A DNA stretch of 64,000 bases from Colius striatus (taxonomy: Eukaryota > Chordata > Aves > Coliiformes > Coliidae), in contig NC_084759.1 of the NCBI RefSeq assembly GCF_028858725.1, positions 179,271,770 to 179,335,769 on the forward strand, in the 5' to 3' direction. Every line of letters begins with the position of its first letter. Positions within the stretch are counted from its first letter, which is position 1. The notes below the pieces were generated by a model. It made no database searches, was not told where the DNA came from, and worked only from the letters and a program-made list of their open reading frames with translations. Shown here piece after piece: positions 1-14,400 of this stretch. Position numbers and translations under genes: made by a program.

Positions 1-1447
1 TTACACTTACTTTTCAACAATTGAGTAAATGACAAGTATTCTTTTTGAATGGATACATTGACACACTAGTATGAAATGCAAGCCTTTAAGAGGAAATAAC
101 TCTATGGCTTAAGTTACTGTAAGATGTGACTGGCAGTTGATTGACTGAATTCCCAGAGGAAACTGTATTTCTGAAGTGGTCTCAACAACTGTTTCACTGA
201 AGTGTAGCGATAATCAGGAACAATGTTTTCATGGATTATCTCCTGTTGTTTAATAACCAGGGAGAGTGTCAAATTATTTCATGCCTTAATAAGGAGTTAC
301 TGAAGAAGTACAGGACTGTAAGAAATCTTCAGAGGCATTACATAAATACTCTGTAGTCCTTGACTATCCTGTAGTCAGTTTTATTCACTGTAAAAAATGT
401 TTAAGGGGATAGTCTTGAGCTACTTTCAGAGAAGGTAAAAGAAAACACTATGGGAGGGCAGGTTACTGACCAGAGCTAACCTGTCAGATGGTTGGGATAT
501 GGCCCGGAATGTCACGGACCATGATGGCACTAGCTATTTTGCACAAAGAAACAAAATTCTTGAAGTCGCAGAAAGAAATAAAGTAAAAATTTTTTTTTTT
601 TTTTTTTTAAATCAAATGATTAAACAGGATAGATTGAAAGTGGGAAAATTCTTACTCGGGTTGGTGGAAATGTCCCTTGCTTAGTTAAAACAAAAATCAT
701 GTTGATAAACAGGGCCCTTTAGCACTGTCTTTTAATTTATCAGGAGAGAACAGAGTAAAACTATGAATGAGAATAGAAACACTGTTTAGGAATGTGGATT
801 ACTTGTCTGATTGATAAACTAATCAGTGCAGCTCTGCAAATGAGACGAAAAACTACACCTTTGCATCACTTTCAGCTAGTAAGCTAAAACCTACTTTTTT
901 TTTTTTGCATGTAGTCTTTACCTCAATAACAACTTAAATGCTTCTCAAAACAGTACGTACTTGAGTTTAAAATGCTCTGAATACCTAAAATGCATGATCT
1001 GTACTTGGATTTTGCTAAACAGAAAGTCCAGCAGTTACACCAGTCAAATTACACCAGTCACATCAGACTATTGAGGAGGAAGACAATTCCTCCTGTACAG
1101 TAGATATTGTTGTAAAGGAGCTTGAGTGGACTAAAGCCATGAATCACTCATACATCCTGGTGAAGAGCATAAACAGCCTCTTAGAATGAGTAAGACTGTT
1201 TAAGTTGGCCTGAAAGCTAAAAATATTACCTGTATCTCAACCTTTAAATAGAATGCCAAAAGATCTCAGAGTACTGATTGACTTGCAAAGAAAGGGGATT
1301 TTCCTTATAGGCTTTTACATATTATAATCTTGCATATATAAATTAAGAAATGTTGCTGCAAGGATTATCAGCTGTTAGTTGGCAGAGGTGGAGGCTCTCT
1401 CTCTCCCTGTGATTGAGAAAAGGTATAAAGCAATAAATCCAGCCTCA
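1..1447. other. Intergenic, no gene seen
   Basis: AT-rich sequence with a poly-T run at about 590-608. I see no coding signature or recognisable repeat before the CR1 at 1448. Confidence 0.6.
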
Positions 1448-2338
1448 TCAAACCCTTCTATGGCAGTGTGACGTGCTTGTTGGATGAAGGAAAGTCTGTG
1501 GATGCTGTCTACCTTGACTTTAGTAAGGCATTGGACACTCTTTTTTCCCGTGTTCTCTTAGAGAGAGGCTGCATGGCTGGGCCAAGGCCAATGCCATGAG
1601 TTTTAACAGGCAAAGTACAGGGTCCTGCAGTGCTACAGGCTTGGGGAGGAGTGGCTGGAAAGCTGCCAGGCAGAGAGGGACCTGGAATTGCTGGTTAACA
1701 GAGGCTGAACATGAGCCAGCAGTGTGCCCAGGTGGCCAAGAAGGACAATGACATCCAGGCCTGGATCAGGACAGTGTTAGCAGGAGCAGGGAGGTGACCA
1801 TTCACCTGTGCTAGGCTTCGGTGAGGCTGCACCTTGAATACTGTGTCTAGTTTTGGGCCCCTCTCTACAAGAAGGATATTGGGGTGCTGGAGAGGACCCA
1901 GAGGTGGGCTACCAAGATAATAAAGGATTTGAAGCATGTCTCCTATGAGGAGTGGCTGAGGAATCTGGAGCTGTTTAGTCTGGAGAAAAGAAGGCTCAGA
2001 GGAGACCTTATCACTCTCTACAACTACCTGAAAAGAAGGTCTAGCGAGGTGGGGGTCAGTCTGTTCTCCCTGGTAAAAAGTAAAAGAATGAAAAGAAATG
2101 GCCTCAAGTTGCACCAGGGTAGGTTCAGGCTGGATATGAGGAGGAATTTCTTCACTGAAAAGATTGTCAAGCATTGGAACAGCCTGCTCAGAGAGGTGGT
2201 GGAGTCACCATCTCTCGAAGTGTTTAAGAGATGGGTGGATGGTTGTACTTAGGGAAATGGTCTAGTGGTTGATAGGGCTGGGACAAAGGATGGACTCAAT
2301 GATCTTAAAGATCTCTTCCAGATGATTTGATGATTCTA
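1448..2338 (+). mobile_element. CR1 LINE fragment with 3' end
   Basis: Plus-strand CR1. It starts within the reverse-transcriptase region (a YLDFSKA-type stretch near 1508-1535). An internal deletion follows, then the 3' coding half, with recognisable motifs such as [20 protein letters not shown] (frame 1884-2252). It ends GATGATTCTATA near 2338. The coding frame is broken by deletion and stops, so it is an inactive 5'-truncated copy. Confidence 0.9.
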
Positions 2339-5300
2339 TAGAGCACATGCCACCATGTATGTTAAGGTTGGACCTCACTTAGTAGATAAGGTTATTTCAA
2401 ACTGATTTGGTATCTTTTGAGGATTAAGTATCTTGTACGCTTTCCTAACACACTAATAACAGCATAGACAATCCTGTAATTCCACTGGCACATAAGCTTA
2501 ACGTACATGAAGTAAGGACCTGCATTAGAAAATATGATTCCATTTTAGTAGCACAACCTTTTGCATGGAGTCAGCAGAAACAAAGATGAAAGTCTGAATT
2601 TGCAATAGAATTTTGAAAAGACTGAGCTGAGTCATTACCTCTTGAAAATATTAATGCTGAGCTCTAAGTCAGTCTTCAGTTCACTTTAATTTCTTGTTTC
2701 CTTCAAGAACTATTTTACCTAATACTGTTCTCTACTGTGTGCTTTAAACAGAGATCCCAAGAATGATGAGAAAACTCAGAGGGGTAAGCAATCAGCCAAA
2801 TGACTTGCACAATGGGATTTTCAACAGCTGCATCCCTTGGATACCAATTGTACTCATACCGTCTCTTCATTACCACTGCTGCATATGTACCCACAGCACT
2901 GTGTCAGGTTTTGCCTTTGTGGACAAGTGAGGAAATAATATTTCAGTTTGAGAGGACTTCTCATCCTCGAACCTCTGCTCCAGATTGTGTTTGTTACTAC
3001 TTCAAATCTTTTTTTTCCTGGTTCAAATGCAGGAAACCACGTAAGACTGTACCAATGACAGAGATGCTGACAGTAACACAGAATATGCTCAGTACCTCTG
3101 CAGACTTCATTGTTTAATAGGAAGTGGAACAGGGCACTTATGCAGCCTGTCCTTGGACAGGACTGAGCAGCAGTCTAAGTCCATCATCATTATGTGGAGG
3201 TAGCACTGTGTCATAACACAGAACAGAAGAAGCAACAGCAAAAACTCCTTTGGTTTTAACTGCAGAAGCAAGTTTGGACTGGATATAGCACAAAAAGAAG
3301 AATCTAAAAGAAAAGTATGATAAGGCCTAACGCCATTTAGTGTGACAGTGGCATAAAAAATGTAGGACAGAAGACATCTGGGATATCTCGCTGTGTGTAT
3401 ATTACTAAGGGTACCTCTCAAAAGCTTGCCAGTAAACAGATATTCACGTTTTCCAGAGTTGTAAAGATGCCTGTAAAAAAAATCACCTGTTTCATCTCAT
3501 CTGTGGAACGGTTCATTTTTAATGGTAATATTTTAAATAATTAATCCTTTTTAGAACCGGGAATAAGCAACATTGGGTTTTTCATTCTCTTTGTTTGCAG
3601 GAGCCATGTAGGAATTAAAATTAAATTAATCTAAAGTGGATGTCTTTTAAGATAGAAAAATGTAAATGACACATAGAAAATTATTCTCCTTATAGCTTAA
3701 GAAGACATATTCCATACAAGAATAATATTAATTCTATAATTCTGCAGCTATCTTACTTTCTTCTGTCAGATATTAGCCTGAGAAAAAAAACAGATTTGTT
3801 TTCCCAGAATGGTTTGAAATTAAATATTAAGTAGTTGATTTACCAGGAAATTTAAGGTGATGTTTCCAAACAGTCTCCTTTTGCTTGAAATAAATTTATT
3901 GCAGGAACAGAAAAATGTATATTAGTCATCAAAAGCTGTTTATAGATGAGTTTAAAGTGCTATCAACTAAATGATTCTCATCATGTAGACTACATTTCAG
4001 ACCAATAATGTAGAAGGGAATTAGTGGAGGATGGATTAAATAGCCAGAGATAACTGAAAATGAGGAAAAGTAATAATTTGCATTTGGCTTAGGATATAAA
4101 TCCAACACAAAGGTTTATATTTTCTAACTCGGTGTGACCCAATGCTTACTTTTGCTACAGAGGCCAAAATGTGAAAAAGAAATGCTTATTTTAGATATAT
4201 ATTTCATGGGAGACAGGTCAGATCCATCTTGAATATGTTCTGACTTCAGCTGTTAGTGTATCACTGCAGTGTCCTGGTGTGAAGAGGGAAAGTTGATTTT
4301 AATAAGTGAAACATGAAAACTATGTCTGGACTAAGGATGGATGTCCTCTGCATTGGAACCTAAAGTCCCTCTTGCTCAGCCTTCCACCTCAAGGGATCTG
4401 CTAGGCTGCTCAGTAGTTTCCTCCAGCCTCTGTATCCAGATTTGCCCCTTTGTCATAGATAGAGAAGAGTCCTTTTCTGAGGCTATAGTACACCTCAACA
4501 TTCTAAATGTAGAGCAAGTCTCATGTTTGCCTCTGAGATCAGCCGCTGTCTTCTGTAAAATCAGCCTAATAGTTACCATGACTGCTCAGGAAGAAAAAGC
4601 CTTCAGTTTTAGGCTTTCCTCAGCCTCTATAATACTAGTCCCTACACTAACCAAAGGCAAAGCTGAAGGAAACTCCTCATTCTTCTTGCTCCTTATCATT
4701 TTCACACTCATCTGGGACCAGATGGAAAACAACGTACTCTTTCTACCTTGTCCACCTCTGACAGACATTGTCAAGACCAGGAATGAGAACCAGGGTTCCT
4801 CCCACTGCAACTGTAATATTGTGTTTAGTAGTGAACTAAACTCTGCTGCCACTCTGCATTAAGTCTGACTTCAACCTGCCTAATGGAATGGGCCTGAGAA
4901 GGGCATGCAGTTTGTCTCTAAGTCTTGATTGCATAAGAGCCTGAGATAAAGAACAAATTCTTCAGTCTGGGCAGCATGGCTGAAGTTTAAATGTTACACA
5001 TGGATATGCACAATATTAGCATCACTTTTTGGTTTTTTTTTTTTATCATCGCCAGAAACACAATAATGTAGGTGTTGCTTTAGAAGCCAGACATAGCTTT
5101 GAGAGATGCATTGAGATGAAGTGCTTCACCTCCACTGAAGTCCTCTGTTAGGTGCCCATGTGCTTGGTGGGTCTGCACATTAGCACCTTCCCAAGTCACA
5201 CAGGACACCTGAGCAAGTTTGGTGGGTGTGAGTCCAGCAGGGAGTTAAGCCGAGCTCTATGCTCTAGACCAACACTCCCCAAAACGCACATCCCTCTGCC

Positions 5301-8300
5301 CTAATTCTGTGTTCAGTAGATGCATGTTAAGATATCAGGATTCCAGATTTTGGCTACTGCCTTTTGGACTGAGGAATAAGCTACATAATCTGTACAGTAC
5401 TGCTCTAAATTTATAGCTTGCAGAGCTTGCTGAAGTCCTTAGAGATAAAAGGTCCTCTGTAAATGCAGGTATTTTATTAGTACACAAGGGAAAATATATT
5501 GAAGTACTAACTAAATATCTGCAGGACACTAAGCTAAGGTCAACTATCAGTGCCAGTCAAACTAGGACAGCTGACAAACGGCCTGAAAGAGGTAACTCTA
5601 AGAACAAAACCAGGTGCTTTAAAGGTGGATGAAGCACTGAAAATGGACACTTGAACCCTTTTGTTTTATAGGCTCTCATATATGGGAATAAAGCCATGAA
5701 GAGGGTGATACACTTTTTCTTTCTCAGAATACTTATGGCACAAGGGCATCCAACATTTACAACAAAATAGTTTGCACTAATGGCAGGGGATGAGGAGTCA
5801 AAGACCTATAAGCAAAAGAGAACCCATTAAAGATTTTTGGGATTATGGGTGTGTTTGCCAGCTGAGAACTGGGAGAGTTTTGTATACTGTAAATTATAAA
5901 TTATCTTTAGTGGTTTTGCCATCTAATATCTCTATTCAAAAATGTGTTGGATGTAAGCAGATTAGATAAGGATATACTATCTAGTACTGTGACAACCTTT
6001 TCTTGTGGAGCCCAAATCTCTCTTATCAACTGAAGGCTTTGCCAGAATTCCTACTATATTTAACAAACCTGAAAATTATATACAGTCAGGTTAATATTCT
6101 TTTGAAAAACTCTATTATAGGCCACAGATAGAGGAAAGGACATTGTATTGGTGACATGTGGCACCAAGTCAATTACTGTGCAAAACCATTTCACTAGGCA
6201 ATATTTAGTGCTCAAAACTTCATCTAGCTTGCACTGACTGGAAGGCAGCCTGCATGAGAAATGCCCCAGAAAATGCAGTATTTGCAGTGAGTTACTACAT
6301 TGCAAATGTTATCTTTTGCATTTTTGCTATTTTCAAGCTAACAAATGGTGATGGCTTTACCCTTTTAGTTATAACAATGTGTCGTCCAAACCTTAGCAAT
6401 GCCCTCCCTAGGGAATAAGTTATGTTAATTCAGAAATTTAATTAAGATATTCCCCCTTCTTCACTCTTGCAAGCTGGTACACTTCTAGATGTAGTACTGA
6501 AATACTATGGAAAAATACAGTTTCCCCACAAACAGTGGCTTGACTAGATATGTGAAATAATAAACATTTTAAGACATTTTATTCTAAGATACTAGAAAAG
6601 AATTCTGCTGATACAAATTATTAAAGAAGGATATGATAAAACATATGGTTCAGATAAGCACCAAAACTCTTAAGATAATTATCTAATCTGACCTTCCCTG
6701 GGTTTTTTTGTTCACCTGGCACTGCAAAGCAGTGATAGCAATGAGAGGCCAAGCCATAGGATCCTTTCTTTAATTTAGACTGTCCTTACAAGATTTTCCT
6801 ACTGCAGAATCACTCACTTTAGCAGGGGCCAAGCATTAAGACACTACATTCCTGACCCTCTCTGTAAACATAACAACCCACCAAGGGTGTTTGACAGAGC
6901 TGCTGCTTCATTGGCCCTTCTGCTGACCTATACCAGACTGATCTTTCAGCTAAATAAACTCTTTTTTTCCCCAGAGGGGATTAAGCAATAACCTCAAATA
7001 AAACAGTTCCTCCAGCTTTTCAGGCTTAATAGTCTTTTCACAGATTTATTTTAAGTGATGTGGGTTTCTCTAAATCTTTACCAATTTTTCATCACTTACC
7101 TGGCCAGAAATTGCTCACAGTATTGCACTGGCAGTCACATCCATACCAAATGTGCAAGTGAGATGATCTCTTTACTCTTCCACGTGGCTTTGTTTAAATA
7201 CCGAAGGACTTCATTTGGACCCTTCTGCCACACTTGTGCACTGGGAATTGGTGTCTGGCTGATTACCAGAACAATAAGTCATCATCAGAGTGATTGCTCA
7301 TTAATACAGAGCTCCTGATCTTTACGGATGAGCCAATAAACTGAATAGAAATGTGTATTGCTTGCTTGTGCCTGCTCAAAAACCCAATGCAAATTCTATC
7401 AGTGACCTGTCAGCTTCATTGTTTACTGCTCTCTCAATACCTGTAAAATTTCTCAATCATCTTTTTTTTTTCTTCTTCCAGGTCACTAATCTAAAAGAGA
7501 AATCATCTGAGGCCAAGAACCAATCATTGAAGGCTGCAGTATTTTTTTTTCCTATTGATGAAGATTCAGAGTCTACAGTTTCAGGTTGTCAGTTACTTAA
7601 AACTTAATAGCTTTTATCAGTTACTTTTGTATACTGTTTCTTAAGCAGAAAGTTCAAATGATGTACCAAACGGTAAGTATGTTGCATCTCCAATATTGCT
7701 TTTAACAATTACATTTGTAATTTAGTCAGGAGTATTGAAGTATAGGTCAATTAAAACTTTTCTTCATTGAGTTTAATCACTCATTAATCCTATCACAAAT
7801 CCCATCATTGGAACTAATTATTTTTCCAGATTTTTCTAGCTAATCATTTATTTACCATGACATAGTTACCAGGACAATCCGTTCATAACTTGAGTAAACC
7901 TTTAGAAGTATTCACCAGCATCAAATCTTTTTGTAGACGGTGATCCAGCATTACCAGCAATCACTTCAGTTTATCAGGAAGGCTATAACCTAGGACACAC
8001 GTCTCTGAGCAAAGAGCTATAATCACTGGGATATAATGCCAAATTTCTCCATGCTTGTTTTCCTTTCGGTTTCATCAGTCTCACAGCGCTGTTTAAGCAA
8101 TGACTCCACTTAAACAGATTACTCCATAATCTCATTTTGGGGCATGAGATGAAGGAATTGAAGGTTTGAACTCGCTCAAACTGAGGAGGGATTGAATTAT
8201 CAGATCTCTAATCATCCCCAGAGTCCCGTTTTAAAAGAATCAGCCTTCCTCAGAAGGGAATTTTGTGCTCTGGATCTTGGCAGGACAGAAGAGTCTGCTG

Positions 8301-10869
8301 GGACACGAGGTCAAATGAGTGTTCCTGTGCACATTGTCACTTACCAACAAGCTCTTACTTTTCTCAGTTTGTATGCTTTCTTGGTTGTCCTCTGGGTCAG
8401 CACTTTCTCCCTGTTAATTTGATATGCTTTCTAAGGATGTGTTGCCACTCCTCTGAACAAACAAGTATGAAGTAGTTGCCTTGTCTTAAGGCATTCTAGT
8501 GCCTAAATTACAGTTATCTCCACAGTCATTTTGGTTCTCTGCTTGATATTATTGAAGTCAAGGGTAAAGAGTCATTCACTTTGTTGGCAGTGTGCCTAGA
8601 TGATAGTCCACATCCTCAACTGCATATTGATTTCACTAATATCACAAGATCTATGACAAATAAGGAATTGCTCTTAGTCTATATTGAGTAAATAATCTAA
8701 TAATTGTGGGTTTTTTTAAACAATGCCATTCTATTTCTAAAGAAAAGTTGTGAATTGTTCTAAATGGAGTCAAGATATTATTAACCTTTCATCTTGTGTC
8801 ATTTAAGTGTTGCATGCCCATATTTCCTAGTAAACTGAAGGTATAATTTGATAACTTATACTTAAAATTGTACTTAATTCTAGTGTATTTGGGATCCTAA
8901 GATTAAATTCAGTGGAGCAAATCCAATTAGATTTACTGTAGACTTTGGTGAAGATGTCAGCTTCTGGAGAACATAGTTATTAATCACCACGAGCCACATC
9001 ATGTCCTCTGAGCTAAATACATACGCAGACTTGGACTTAAACTGATAACCTTGAGGACAAGACCTTCTGCTCCTTTAATGATTAGACAATGATAACAACA
9101 CTATCAGTGAGAAAGCTTGACTTAAGACAAATTTGACTATCCAAAGCTATAAAGGAACACTTAAAAGATTTTGTATCTGAAGGTATTTAAACTGGAAAAA
9201 ATCCTCAAGGTCTCAAGTAAAAAAGCTGTCATCCACCAAAAGGTGTCTGGATGATAAGAGATAATTGTATAAAACATCAAAATATGTCTGGATGATAGAG
9301 ATAAATGTATTAACAGTAGGAAGAAACAAAGCAGGTCCTGTAGAGATCTCTGATCACTGGTTTCCACTTTGGCAATCTTATTTGGAAGGACACTCAGAAA
9401 TAACAAGTTTACATTTTTTTCAGTGTTATCTGTTCACCAAATATAAAATGCTGTGCATAGTGAACATGGGAGGTGAAAAGCTCTTCACCTTGGGAAGAGA
9501 AGAGCTCCTGTCTAGAGCTTTAAGATTAATTAGCAATGAAAGAGTGAAATAAGTAAACTTGTGAATGCTGTAAAGGAAATTCAGATAGTCTAATAAAACA
9601 CCGAAGCAAAACCAAATACATCATATCTGTCTGATGTATTTTGATTTTAGGACAGGAAAGAAGGGACCAATCTACTTCATAAGTCATCTTCCAGGAGAAG
9701 CCCTAATCCATCGTCCTAAATTCAGATCCTATCTCCCACCTAACAAAGACATGAGCTCCACAAAATTTTTATTACAACTTTACTCCAACTTGCATCCTGT
9801 GAAATGGAAAAGGTATCTGAATTCCAGCTTCTGTGTCATAAGTTTTATGAAATAAAGTATTTGGGAAATTGACAGCTTGTTAAGGGAAAAGCAGCTTTTA
9901 GGAGTCTTTGATACACTCATAATCAAATCAGCCAAGTTGACCCATGCAATCCATTTGGATCTGAAGTGAAATTAAAACATGTTATTAAACTTGTTCATCT
10001 GCACTAAGGATGAAACCTACTAATTATTATCAGCTCTATTATATACCGCAGAGTTGGCATCACTATTTTGTAACTAGCCTCACAGGGTGAAATGGATCAT
10101 CATTTCTTGTTTTTCACTACTTGCATAGCAGTCAACTGTCTAAGATACCTGAATTTAAACCTTTTAGTGCCAAGTTGGTTTTCATTCCCTGAGTAACAGA
10201 GAGAGGAGGACTGTAGTATTTTTGTGTTATTATTTACTTTGGATATCCTTTCTCATACGTGAATCAGTCCTCCAAACACTTACATACATAATGAATTGTT
10301 TGCAGCTAAACAATAGGGCCACTAGAGGCTAAGTCTACTAATGCTTTTACTTGACATTTTAACATTTCTGTTACTCTAAGTTTAGTTTATGAAATCTCTT
10401 CAGAAATTCCCATTATTTCTAAAAGCTCACTTTTCTGTGTGCTTATTATTAGCAGGATAGAAAAAAAAATAAATTGAAATTGTCATGCAACTTTTCTTCC
10501 TTTCTATAGGATATATTTTATCTCTTTCAGTGCCCCCCAAAGCCATGGGGAAGCTCTCGCCAGCTTTAATAGGTACTAGATCAAGCTCTGAGTGAATCAT
10601 TCAAGAGTTCTGTTTCTACAATCAGAGCTTCACTCGCCAGGGGATCACTGCTTCCCCTTTCTTGCCACTTCTGTTTGTTGCAAACCTTTCCCTGTAGTCT
10701 ACTGGTATTCAAATAACCTTTCTTTCAACTACAGGAACACAAGTCATTTATTCCCAAGTCATTATTTCAGTTATTTTCAAACATACACAGCTGCTACTCT
10801 GATAATATGGAATCACACTATGAATTCCGCTCAGGGGGGAGAGTCCGAGGCGCCAACAGGGGATAAAGG
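2339..10869. other. Intergenic, no gene seen
   Basis: AT-rich unique-looking DNA with several poly-T runs (for example 7461-7470). Frames such as 4341-4862 plus (173 codons) have frames of similar length on the opposite strand, no recognisable domain and no splice context, so I treat them as chance. Confidence 0.6.
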
Positions 10870-11455
10870 CTGACTCACTGGAAAGCTGCTTTGCAAAAAG
10901 GGATCTTGGGAACCCGGTGGACCCCAAATTGAACATAGGCTAGCAATAAGCCCCGGTGTCAAAAAAGGCCAACAGCATCCAGGGCTGCTCTAGGAGAAGC
11001 ATTGCCCAGCAGGTTGAGGGAAGTGATCCTTCCCTTCTACTCAGCACGGGTGAGAGAAATCTGGAGCAATGGATCCAGCACTGGACTCCTCAGTACATGA
11101 GAGACATGGCCATGCTGGAGAGAGTCCAATGGAGGGCCATAAAGATAACTGAGGTATTGGATCACCTGGCATATGGGGAGAGGCTGAGAGAGCTGCGACT
11201 GCTTAGCTTCAGGAGCGATCTTACCAGTGTGTATCAATGCCTGACTAGGGGAGCAAAGTAACAGAGCCAGACTGTTCTCAGTGACAGGATGGGAGACAAT
11301 GGGCACAAACTGAAAAACAGGAAATGCCAACTAAAAATCGGAAAAAATGTCTTTCTTTTGAGAGTGGTCAAACATTGGAACAGGTTATCCAAATAGCTCC
11401 CTTTCAACCTATGATTCTATGTCCAGAGGTCCCTTCCAACCTGAGCTTTTCCATC
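10870..11455 (+). mobile_element. CR1 LINE fragment, diverged
   Basis: Plus-strand CR1 3' half. The AKKANSIQG-like segment (about 10956), the ML/ERVQWRAIKI segment (about 11112) and VVKHWNRL-like DNA (about 11365) are present, followed by a 3' tail with CCCTTCCAACCTGAGC. Several internal deletions and frame breaks indicate an old copy. Confidence 0.85.
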
Positions 11456-14400
11456 ATTAACTTTAACAGAAAAATACTGTGTGGAGAAGGTATTGGAATG
11501 TGGTTCTTACATCCCTTAATCCAGTTCTGTGCTTGTGTATTTCTGGAAAAATCTGTCATCAGTTAGTGGTTATAGGTTTTATTTGCAAGATTGGACCCTT
11601 TGTAAATTCAAGAAATTCACTTCTAACAAGCCCATGCTTTCAATTAAGGGTTGTGCGTTGTTCTTTAACAAAGCCTAGCACAGGACTGCATTCTGTATAC
11701 ACTTCGCTGCTTAGACAGATTTGATGGAAGGAGAGAATCAATAATTTAAGTTCTTTTAAAAATATGCCTAAGTACATCACAGAGAATATAAAAACTTCAG
11801 GGGAAAGGTGATATTATTATTTAATGCCTTGTTGATGAGGTTTATTTTGGTAAGCTCTTGACAGCACAAGGTAACATATCATCTTTGCGTTGACACAAAC
11901 ACTATCAGAATGTGAAAGGATGCATAGCAGAGAAAGATCTGCATCTAAAATAGATTTTTGAGACAGCATTTTTTTTTTTGCCTTCCCAATAGCTTGTTGA
12001 TTTTCCTTTGTTAGAATGCTGCCACTATCTTTAAACAAAATTAAAAAGCTTTTTTTTTTTATTATATGTCATTCTTTCCAGGTCTGTTGAAAATTCTTAA
12101 TTTCTTTCCAGCTCCCATTCAATACTGAAAACTAGTTGTTCGTATTTGTGATGGAGATAAATGTCTTTATATTTCCATTGGTTTTGCAGTGTAGCTGCTC
12201 TCATTACTCATTGCACTGTGCTATTCAGTTTTTCATTGGAAACCAAGGCCTTTTTCTGGTTTTTCCTTTACGTCCTTTGTTTGGTTTGTGATGAGAGTGA
12301 TTCAGAAAGCTCCAGAGGGCAGTGTGGTGCTGGAAGCTTCGGGCTCTCTGGGCTCTGCCTGGATACTTTTTGGACAGGGCGTTCAATGTTATTTACTCAC
12401 AAGCAGACTCGCTTTAAATGGCTTAATTCCACAATGGTCCTGGATAGACACATTTTATAACTAGGGTCCTTCCAATAAATAAGTTAACTGTGCCTGTGCA
12501 CATAATATCATCTTCAAGGTTTTTCAAACGCTGAGTTAGATAGAAGAAATTTTTAAAAAAATTAAAAACCTCTGTCATCTTAAATAATGCTTTGCCAGAT
12601 TCACCAAGCAGGCTCAATGGACTGGAATATTAATTTCCCATCTTGGGTCACAAGAGGGAAAAGGAGGAAAGAAATAATTCCTACGAGGGTGCAAGGCGAT
12701 GATGTTCCACTTCTCCCTCAGGAGTTCTGCAAAGGAGCAGCAGTTTTCAGTTCCAATTAAGGCCTCACAGAGGCACACTGAGAGAGAGGCAGCAGGGGAA
12801 TCATCAGATTACACACCTCCTTCCAGTAGGGCCTCCCATACCTTCCCTCTGCCTTGTCCTGCCCTTGATGAGGTATACACCAGAACTGTTATCTAGAAAA
12901 AAAAAAAGGATCCAATTGCCACTGACCCCCATACTCCTTGAGAACGTTCTGGCTACATTTACCTCACATTTTTAAGCACGTTTCACATTTCTCCCTAAAC
13001 CACAGGCACCTTGCTTTGTCTAAGCTGACCTTCCAATGCACAGAATGGCTACTAATGAAAGGTTACATACCAGCAGCCTTTCAAGTCACCATACTCTCCC
13101 ACTCAGACCTATGTGCCTTCCTGCCCATGCATTTCTTCTGCTCCCTCACCCAAGACACCTATGTGTCTTGTAGTATGTCCACATCATCTCTGTTCCCTGA
13201 GCATTCACACCGTTCCCATGTAACCTGCCTCCTGACACTACTGTTTCTGTCATCTGTATGTCCTCCTCTTTCACACTAAAAAACAATGCCCGTCTCCTCC
13301 TTCCTGCTGCAGCTTCTGCCTTTGCCTGTCCTGTGGTGCCCACAGTTTATTCTTTTCTTGCTCCTCAGACAGCTCTTGCTGGTCAGTGTGCTGCCTGAGT
13401 TAGCAGCATGAACAATGACAACAAAGGTATGAGCATCCTGACTAGTCAACCAGTTGGCTAAGGACACTCCCATGCCACCACAGCTCCGAGTACAGATCCA
13501 CTTGCTCACTCCCTCAGACTGCAGAAATCACCTTGTAAGCTGTGTGTGGCTTACAGCTGTAGCTTGAACTGTTAGATGCAAACCTGCATTCAGGAAGCAG
13601 CTTTCAAGAGCTGGCATGCCACCTTTTTTAAACATACCCTTCAAGCAGTAACAATGGGACAGGCATAACCATAGTGTGGCCTGAATCCAGTAAGGATACC
13701 CCAGAATACCAGTCTGTTTGGATTCTTTGCTAGATGATACATGTAGGAAGGTACCATGTGATGATCATGGTGAGCTGAAGCAAGCACCTATGATGAAAAG
13801 AACAAGCGTCATGAATCATTTTGCACTTTGGGTTGCGCTTAAACCTCCATACAATTGAACAATAAAGAGAGATTAAAGAGCAGGTGCTGCAAATGTTTAT
13901 AGATTTAAGCAATCCTGGCAGAATAAGCCTCAGTTTTTACCTGGGAATGAACTCTGCCCTCCTACGAGACACTTGGAAGCAAGCACAGGGGCATCAAAGA
14001 GAGTTATCTCAGGACATGAATTAGTATTTGCTGAAATTCTGTTGAATAGAGACAAATATGGTTGAGCTCTGCAGTTGTTGCCCTCCAAGAACACAGTGTC
14101 TCAAAGCTGTACCAACTGGAAAAGGAGAAAGGAAAAAAACTGAGAGTGGGGCAGGACTTTTGCAGAGGAAGTAGTAATAGGACAATTGCCATAGAAATAC
14201 CTAGCACCTATACCTGCAGTACCAAAACATTACAAATCCACAATCAAGCTCTTCACAGCAGTGCTGGCAGAAGTCTCTGCCCTTTTGAATTCCAGCTGGA
14301 TTTTGAGGATGTGCTAGAAGGCAGAGCCACTTGCACCCACAGGTGACATGGGTGTCCCACAGCTATTCACAAGAGCCTCATTGGCAGGAACAGCTCATGA

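Noticed and set aside
1695-2174. 159-codon minus-strand frame
   Set aside because: Antisense reading of the plus-strand CR1 fragment.
4341-4862. 173-codon plus-strand frame, the longest outside GPR85 and the CpG islands
   Set aside because: No domain, signal or splice context recognised; minus-strand frames cover the same interval; expected by chance in 64 kb.
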